Part shown: positions 44,221 through 49,092 of the stretch, in pieces
How positions within the stretch are numbered: the first letter of the stretch is position 1
Layout: every line of letters starts with the position of its first letter
Origin: an uncultured Pelagibacteraceae bacterium
GTDB lineage: Bacteria > Pseudomonadota > Alphaproteobacteria > Pelagibacterales > Pelagibacteraceae
Assembly: GCA_902625945.1 (NCBI GenBank)
Contig: CACODG010000007.1
Coordinates: forward strand, 1 to 49,092
Direction: 5' to 3'
Length of the DNA stretch: 49,092 nucleotides
Program-made: the position numbers and the translations under genes
The notes under the pieces: model-generated
The model's database searches: none
What the model saw: the letters and a program-made list of their open reading frames with translations, nothing else
Told to the model about the DNA's origin: nothing

Positions 44221-45234
44221 ATGACTCAATTAAAAAATATTTTATTAAAAAAAATTCCTTGTAAATCAATCTGGTTTATGAGACAAGCAGGAAGATATTT
44301 ACCTGAATTTAGAAAAATCAGATCACAAAATCAAAATTTTATTAAACTTTGTTTAGATAGTGAATTAAGTTCAGAAATCACGTTACAACCAATTAAAAGA
44401 TTTGATCTAGACTCTGCAATAATATTTTCTGACATTTTAATGGTCCCCCATGCTCTAGGTCAACACGTAGAATTTACAAAAGAATTTGGCCCAAGGCTTA
44501 GCCAATTCGATAATAATACATTTTATAAAAAAAATGAGAACGAATTTTCAAATAAACTTAAGCCAGTTTACAAAGCAATTGAGATGACAAGAAAAAAATT
44601 AAATAAAGAAAAATCTTTAATTTGTTTTATAGGTGCTCCATGGACATTAATACTATACATGTTTGGTCTAAGAAAAAATAAAAGTGAAAAAGAACCTATT
44701 GATTTAAGTGAGTTAGATAATAAAAAATTTTTAATAGATGAGATTATGGATAAACTTGTAAATTTTTTATGCATTCATATTAAAAATCAAATAAATGCTG
44801 GAGCGGATGTTGTTCAAATATTTGACTCTTGGGCGGGACTATTACCATCAGATAAAGTCATAGATTATTGTTTTGAGCCCAATGCTAAAATTGTTGAGTT
44901 TTGTAAAAAATATACAGCGCCATGTATTTGTTTTCCAAAAGGTATTGGACAAAAATATGAATTATTTAATAAATTTGTTAAATCAGACGGAATTAATCTT
45001 GATTCAAATATAGATCCTTCATGGGCAAGGGATAAGTTAAAAAATGTTGTAATCCAAGGAGGGTTAGATCCAAAAGAATTGTTAAAATCTGAAAATCAAA
45101 TGTTCGAAGGAGCGACAAAATATATTAAGGCTTTTCGCGAAATGCCGTATGTTTTCAATTTAGGCCATGGTTTACTTCCAGAAACAGATCCTGATAAAGT
45201 AGATAAATTAATAAAATTTTATAGGAATTTTTAA
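44221..45234 (+). CDS. hemE: Uroporphyrinogen decarboxylase
   Basis: HemE decarboxylates uroporphyrinogen III to coproporphyrinogen III. The 337-residue protein has the signature SIWFMRQAGRYLPEFRKIR near residues 17-35 with the substrate-binding arginines, and IFSDILMVPHALG near 70 with the key aspartate. FIGAPWTLILYMFG and FNLGHGLLPETDPDKV also match. It is the first gene right of the candidate origin and shares one base with hemH (TAATG). Confidence 0.97.
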   Translation: MTQLKNILLKKIPCKSIWFMRQAGRYLPEFRKIRSQNQNFIKLCLDSELSSEITLQPIKRFDLDSAIIFSDILMVPHALGQHVEFTKEFGPRLSQFDNNTFYKKNENEFSNKLKPVYKAIEMTRKKLNKEKSLICFIGAPWTLILYMFGLRKNKSEKEPIDLSELDNKKFLIDEIMDKLVNFLCIHIKNQINAGADVVQIFDSWAGLLPSDKVIDYCFEPNAKIVEFCKKYTAPCICFPKGIGQKYELFNKFVKSDGINLDSNIDPSWARDKLKNVVIQGGLDPKELLKSENQMFEGATKYIKAFREMPYVFNLGHGLLPETDPDKVDKLIKFYRNF

Positions 45235-46226
45235 TGGACAAGGATCACCCAGAAGTAAAATTTGGCAAAACAGGAGTTTTAATTATTAACCTTGGAACAC
45301 CAGATACGACCAATTGGTGGGATATTAGAAAATATTTGAAAGAGTTTCTATCTGACAGACGAGTCATAGAAGTTAATCCAATAATTTGGCAAATAATTTT
45401 AAATTTGTTTATTTTAACTTTTAGACCATCAAAAACAGCACATGCTTATAAAAAGATTTGGAGAAAAGAAACCAACGAATCTCCTTTGCTATATTTTACA
45501 AAAAATCAAGCTGTAAAACTTAGTAAAGAAATTGGAAATGAAAAAACTATTGTAGATTTTGCCATGAGATATGGAAATCCTAGCATCAAATCAAAATTAA
45601 GTGGTCTGAAAGAGAAAGGATGTGAAAATATTATAATATTACCTTTGTATCCTCAGTACGCGGCTGCTACTACGGCAACTGTTTGTGACGAAGTTTATAG
45701 ATCGCTTATGAGGATGAGATGGCAGCCGAGTCTACAAATAATTCCTCATTATGAAAGTGAGCCTCTCTATATTAATGCTCTAATAAATAGCATTAAAAGA
45801 AAAATTAATGAAATAAGCTGGAAACCAGATTTAATAGTCTCATCTTATCATGGTATCCCAAAATCTTATTTTGATAAAGGAGACCCCTATCATTGCTATT
45901 GTCAGAAAACGACAAGACTTATGAAGGAAAAATATAAAGAAATAGAAATTCAAACTACTTTTCAATCAAGATTTGGACCTCAGGAATGGTTAACTCCTTA
46001 TACAGATAAAACTATAGAGACGTTACCTGCCAAAGGAATTAAAAATCTATTGGTTATTTGCCCTGGTTTTGCATCAGACTGCGTTGAAACTCTCGAGGAG
46101 ATTAATATCCAAGGAAGAGAAAGTTTTATTGAGAAAGGAGGAAAGAATTTTGACTTAATCCCTTGTTTAAATGATACCCCAGATCAAATCGAATTATTCA
46201 AATCGTTAATAAAAAAATATTTATAG
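45234..46226 (+). CDS. hemH: Ferrochelatase
   Basis: HemH inserts ferrous iron into protoporphyrin IX, the last step of protohaem synthesis, at the inner membrane. The 330-residue protein starts GVLIINLGTPDTTNWWDIRKYLKEFLSD. The active-site histidine is in SSYHGIPKSYFDKGDPY near residue 203, and FQSRFGPQEWLTPYT follows, all diagnostic. Several cysteines (CHCYCQKT-like and the C-terminal half) are present, but cluster binding cannot be judged. It lies between hemE and hemJ. Confidence 0.97.
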   Translation: MDKDHPEVKFGKTGVLIINLGTPDTTNWWDIRKYLKEFLSDRRVIEVNPIIWQIILNLFILTFRPSKTAHAYKKIWRKETNESPLLYFTKNQAVKLSKEIGNEKTIVDFAMRYGNPSIKSKLSGLKEKGCENIIILPLYPQYAAATTATVCDEVYRSLMRMRWQPSLQIIPHYESEPLYINALINSIKRKINEISWKPDLIVSSYHGIPKSYFDKGDPYHCYCQKTTRLMKEKYKEIEIQTTFQSRFGPQEWLTPYTDKTIETLPAKGIKNLLVICPGFASDCVETLEEINIQGRESFIEKGGKNFDLIPCLNDTPDQIELFKSLIKKYL

Positions 46227-46227
46227 C

Positions 46228-46659
46228 ATGAACTCATACTTACTTTTCAAATCACTTCATTTAATAGCAGTCATTTCATGGATGGCCGGCCTTCTATATT
46301 TGCCGAGAATATTTGTTTATCATGCAGATGCTGAAGATGAATCTCAAAAAAAAGTTTTTAAAATTATGGAAAGAAAGCTGTATAATTACATAATGATGCC
46401 AGCAATGTTATTATCGTGGTTGTTTGGAATTATTTTAATTCATAGTCTCGGTTTTTCCGTCTTCGCCGAACTATGGATGCAAATAAAAATGATTGCCGTA
46501 ACAATATTGACCTATTATCATTTTACATTAGGAAAACATCTAAATAACTTTGCTACAGAAAATAATCAGAAAACATCAAAATTTTTCAGAATATACAATG
46601 AAATACCCACTTTAATACTGATTGTGGTCATATTTGTAGTGATTTTTAAACCTTTATAA
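46228..46659 (+). CDS. hemJ: Protoporphyrinogen oxidase HemJ
   Basis: HemJ oxidises protoporphyrinogen IX to protoporphyrin IX, the step just before ferrochelatase, and so completes the hemE-hemJ-hemH set here. The 143-residue membrane protein has about four helices and the family pattern: LLFKSLHLIAVISWMAGLLYLPRIFVYHAD with the essential early histidine, MPAMLLSWLFGI, and WMQIKMIAVTILTYYHF. It follows hemH by 1 bp. Confidence 0.94.
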   Translation: MNSYLLFKSLHLIAVISWMAGLLYLPRIFVYHADAEDESQKKVFKIMERKLYNYIMMPAMLLSWLFGIILIHSLGFSVFAELWMQIKMIAVTILTYYHFTLGKHLNNFATENNQKTSKFFRIYNEIPTLILIVVIFVVIFKPL

Positions 46660-46711
46660 TTAGGGGTTGAAATTCTTAAAAAAAGTCATATATTTTCAAT
46701 ACATCCCTAAT
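46659..46711 (+). promoter_or_regulatory. Interrupted inverted repeat in the rho leader
   Basis: ATTAGGG at 46659-46665 pairs with CCCTAAT at 46705-46711, and inside it TTGAAA at 46667-46672 pairs with TTTCAA at 46694-46699. The two stems would stack around a 21-nt loop with unequal bulges (1 nt and 5 nt). It lies in the 66-bp gap just before the rho ATG. It could be an RNA hairpin in the rho leader or a protein-binding site. It is not followed by a T-run, so it is not a standard terminator. Confidence 0.4.
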
Positions 46712-46725
46712 TTCAAAACAATTTC

Positions 46726-48000
46726 ATGAACTTACAAGAATTAAAGCAAAAAAATCCAGCAGAGCTTATTATTGAGGCGGAAAAGCTCGGAATAGAAAAC
46801 CCAAGTACTTTAAGAAAGCAAGAAATTTTATTTGCAATCTTGAAGAAAAAAGCTGAAAAAAATGAGCAGATCACAGCCAATGGAGTCTTAGAAGTTTTGC
46901 AAGATGGATTTGGCTTTTTAAGAGCTATCGAGTCCAATTATTTACCGGGCCCAGACGACATATATGTTAGTCCTAGCCAGATCAGAAAATTTGGACTTAG
47001 AACTGGAGATTCTGTTGAGGGGGAAATTAGAGGGCCGAAAGATGCTGAAAGATATTTTGCTTTACTAAAAGTAAATAAAATTAATTTCGATGATCCAGAT
47101 AAAGGAAAGAATAAAATTGCTTTTGATAATTTAACCCCATTATATCCAAATGAAAGAATTAAATTAGAAGTAGAAACGAATAAAGTTGAAAAAAAGCCAG
47201 ATAATACAGCTAGACTTATAGACTTAGTAAGCCCAATAGGTAAAGGACAACGATCACTAATTGTTTCACCTCCTAGAGCAGGCAAAACAATTATATTACA
47301 AAACATCGCTCAATCAATTACTGCCAATCATCCGGAATGTTACTTAATGGTACTACTTATCGACGAGAGACCAGAAGAAGTCACTGACATGCAAAGATCG
47401 GTAAAAGGTGAAGTAGTTGCTTCAACTTTTGATGAACCAGCATCTAGACACGTTGCTGTAGCAGAAATGGTTATAGAAAAAGCAAAAAGATTGGTGGAGC
47501 ACAAGAAGGACGTAGTAATATTATTAGACTCAATAACCAGGTTAGGAAGAGCCTACAACGCTGTTATACCAAGCTCTGGAAAGGTATTAACTGGAGGGGT
47601 AGATGCAAACGCTCTTCAGAGACCTAAGAGATTTTTTGGTGCTGCTAGAAATGTAGAAGAAGGAGGATCACTTACAATTATTTCAACAGCCTTGATTGAT
47701 ACTGGAAGTAGAATGGATGAGGTAATTTTTGAAGAGTTCAAAGGCACAGGTAACTCGGAGTTAATTCTTGACAGAAAAGTTGCCGATAAAAGAATTTACC
47801 CTGCTCTTGATATCACAAGATCTGGTACTAGAAGAGAAGAACTTTTGTTTGCTAAAGATGAGTTATCAAAAATGAATGTTCTACGAAGAATTATAAGCCC
47901 AATGGGAACCATGGATGGTATTGAATTCCTAATTTCGAAATTGAAAAATACTAAGAATAACTCAGATTTTTTTGATTCGATGAACAAATCTGCAAATTAA
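46726..48000 (+). CDS. rho: Transcription termination factor Rho
   Basis: Rho is the hexameric RNA helicase that ends untranslated transcripts. The 424-residue protein has the N-terminal helical Rho_N ([20 protein letters not shown]), then the cold-shock-like RNA-binding domain ([44 protein letters not shown]). The ATPase core has Walker [17 protein letters not shown] near 180 and Walker [18 protein letters not shown], with Q-loop/R-loop region [23 protein letters not shown]. No long insertion is present. In a genome with so few intrinsic terminators its role may be large. Confidence 0.98.
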   Translation: MNLQELKQKNPAELIIEAEKLGIENPSTLRKQEILFAILKKKAEKNEQITANGVLEVLQDGFGFLRAIESNYLPGPDDIYVSPSQIRKFGLRTGDSVEGEIRGPKDAERYFALLKVNKINFDDPDKGKNKIAFDNLTPLYPNERIKLEVETNKVEKKPDNTARLIDLVSPIGKGQRSLIVSPPRAGKTIILQNIAQSITANHPECYLMVLLIDERPEEVTDMQRSVKGEVVASTFDEPASRHVAVAEMVIEKAKRLVEHKKDVVILLDSITRLGRAYNAVIPSSGKVLTGGVDANALQRPKRFFGAARNVEEGGSLTIISTALIDTGSRMDEVIFEEFKGTGNSELILDRKVADKRIYPALDITRSGTRREELLFAKDELSKMNVLRRIISPMGTMDGIEFLISKLKNTKNNSDFFDSMNKSAN

Positions 48001-48001
48001 A

Positions 48002-48619
48002 TCATTGAATTGTTTGGTTAGTCGAATTATTTTCGTGTAAGTAAAAACTAATTATATTTTCCAAAGAGTTCATCTTATCTTCAAAAGATACAGCTTCTAA
48101 AAGTTTTTGTTTTTCTTCATTCGTAATAGGAGAAATCATGGACAAGGTGTTTATTTGTTGTGTCTTGTCTAATTTTTCAAACTCTTTCCAGTTTAATAAT
48201 AAACCACTACGTTTAAAAAAAATTTTTATCTTTTCCATTAAGTTATCAGTGTTCTGGTTCCCAAACATCTCTTTTTGATCTGCCTCAAAATTTTTATAAT
48301 CAACTTTGAATTCTCGGTAAAGTTTTTTATTTTCTATTTCTTTTATAATTTTAAATCTTATTACACCTGCAAGATTTATTATTATTCTTCCATCATCGGT
48401 TTTTTGTAGATCACTTATTTTTCCAAGACAACCAACTTTGTAAACTTCATTTTTACTAATTTGAGATTGAACCATCCCCATAAGTTTATCTTTGTTAAAA
48501 GCATCATTAACAAGATTAAGATATCTTTCTTCAAATATATTAAGTGGTAAATTTGTCTTTGGAAAAAAGATAACACCACTAAGTGGAAAAACTGGAATTA
48601 TTTCAGGATACTTAAACAT
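48002..48619 (-). CDS. Lon N-terminal (substrate-binding) domain protein
   Basis: The 205-residue protein is a free-standing Lon N-domain: IIPVFPLSGVIFFPKTNLPLNIFEERYLNLVNDA at the start, then MGMVQSQ, VGCLGKISDLQKTDDGRIIINLAGVIRF and a helical C-terminal part. It lacks the AAA+ ATPase and protease domains, so it is not Lon itself. Such proteins are widespread in alphaproteobacteria and their role is not settled. It converges on rho with a 1-bp gap. Confidence 0.93.
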   Translation of the reverse strand: MFKYPEIIPVFPLSGVIFFPKTNLPLNIFEERYLNLVNDAFNKDKLMGMVQSQISKNEVYKVGCLGKISDLQKTDDGRIIINLAGVIRFKIIKEIENKKLYREFKVDYKNFEADQKEMFGNQNTDNLMEKIKIFFKRSGLLLNWKEFEKLDKTQQINTLSMISPITNEEKQKLLEAVSFEDKMNSLENIISFYLHENNSTNQTIQ

Positions 48620-48662
48620 GAGATTATTATAGTAAAATTTCTATATCACTGATAGCGACATT

Positions 48663-49092
48663 TTATTCAAAATAAATAAAATTTTTGTACTTTTCTATAT
48701 TATCAAGAAGATATTTTGGATAACTTGCATCTATATTAATAACTTTATATTTAAAGTCTCTACCAAATAAATCTTCTTTATTTTTTATTTTTTTTTCGAT
48801 GGTTTCTAAATTTTTAAAATCGGAATTATTATATTGTTGTTCTGCATAAGAATTTAATTTTTTATAAATTCCTTTTGCTGATTTTACAGAGCTAAAATGC
48901 CACCCACCGTCAATTAAAAATTTATCAAACTTTGGCTTATAAAATTTATAAAAAGGTCTTTTAATGGCTTTAATTTCTCTTAACCATTGGGGACTTTTCA
49001 AATCCTTTTTTCTACAAATTCTTGTTCCGTACCAGTTTGGCTCGTCATCGTTTATAAGATTAAGCTTAAAAAGAAAATTTTTTTGGATAAAA
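48663..49092 (-). CDS. Glycosyltransferase family 17-like protein, 5' end cut off
   Basis: The frame is open to the right edge and continues beyond the window, so only the C-terminal 143 residues are visible. The segment DGGWHFSSVKSAKGIYKKLNSYAEQQYNN resembles the GWHFS...KI.SFAH.E.N region of family 17 beta-1,4-N-acetylglucosaminyltransferases. The upstream DDEPNWYGTRICRKKDLKSPQWLREI fits the preceding part. In bacteria these proteins are probably sugar transferases for surface polysaccharides. A TTG at 49001 is not the true start because similarity and the open frame extend upstream. The family call is moderate; donor and acceptor are unknown. Confidence 0.65.
   Translation of the reverse strand, partial: FIQKNFLFKLNLINDDEPNWYGTRICRKKDLKSPQWLREIKAIKRPFYKFYKPKFDKFLIDGGWHFSSVKSAKGIYKKLNSYAEQQYNNSDFKNLETIEKKIKNKEDLFGRDFKYKVINIDASYPKYLLDNIEKYKNFIYFE

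Noticed and set aside
1-49092. Mobile elements, prophage, CRISPR arrays, toxin-antitoxin or defence genes, tRNA and rRNA.
   Set aside because: Both strands were read for these; no repeats with spacers, transposase or phage motifs, or cloverleaf-type sequences were recognised. The window is chromosomal core.

Overview
The window is gene-dense, strongly A+T-rich bacterial chromosome (roughly 70% A+T by eye, not computed). Gene order and protein types point to a streamlined marine alphaproteobacterium, most likely of the SAR11/Pelagibacterales group. The evidence is the alphaproteobacterial origin-proximal gene order (ppsR-maf-aroE-coaE-dnaQ facing hemE-hemH-hemJ-rho), mitochondrial-like proteins (NFU1-type Nfu, Tim44-like protein), DUF3576 next to leuS, lysine/asparagine/isoleucine-rich proteins, overlapping genes and almost no spacer DNA. 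I saw no tRNA, rRNA, insertion sequence, prophage or CRISPR array. No stretch longer than 300 bases lacks a gene; the longest gaps are 43949-44220 (272 bp) and 18760-19009 (250 bp).

Layout. 1-3471 (minus): an unknown partial gene, an Fe-S scaffold Nfu, trpS and murJ. 3542-8942: maeB, a DolP-like BON lipoprotein, rsmI, an LpoA-like periplasmic protein and rdgB. 8986-15239 (plus): grpE-dnaK-dnaJ chaperones with a heat-shock-type promoter before dnaK, a 55-residue membrane protein, dapB, nth and a PfkB-family kinase. 15258-17681: a 40-residue ArfA-like ribosome-rescue factor, an OmpR-type regulator with a degenerate receiver, an L,D-transpeptidase, a YggS protein and a ThiE/TenI-like protein. 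17698-18759: the major porin, flanked by the window's only clear intrinsic terminator and by an upstream palindrome. 19010-23505 (plus): DUF3576 lipoprotein, leuS, lptE, holA. 23495-30111 (minus): parB, parA, rsmG with two internal parS-like sites, mnmG, mnmE and a UbiH-type hydroxylase. 30167-32792 (plus): ftsK and lolA. 32789-36620 (minus): hisB-hisH-hisA-hisF-hisE, then HIT and GNAT genes. 36717-38633: hslV-hslU. 38628-43948: Smr, Tim44-like, fxsA, secB, dnaQ, coaE, aroE, maf and ppsR. 43949-44220: the candidate replication origin. 44221-48000 (plus): hemE, hemH, hemJ, rho. 48002-49092 (minus): a Lon N-domain protein and a partial GT17-type glycosyltransferase.

The main theme is chromosome duplication and inheritance. 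The ppsR/hemE gap has the same gene neighbours as the mapped Caulobacter origin, and genes on both sides are transcribed away from it. About 18 kb to the left lies the partition locus parAB with two TTTCACGTGAAA palindromes, plus ftsK and holA. Other groups are proteostasis (GrpE/DnaK/DnaJ, HslVU, SecB, ArfA), envelope building (MurJ, LptE, LolA, L,D-transpeptidase, LpoA-like, DolP-like, porin), histidine synthesis and the late haem pathway. I found no mobile or defence system. The most novel items are small genes and DNA sites: the ArfA-like gene, the parS pair, the origin's repeats, the terminator embedded in a coding sequence, and divergent gene pairs with no spacer.
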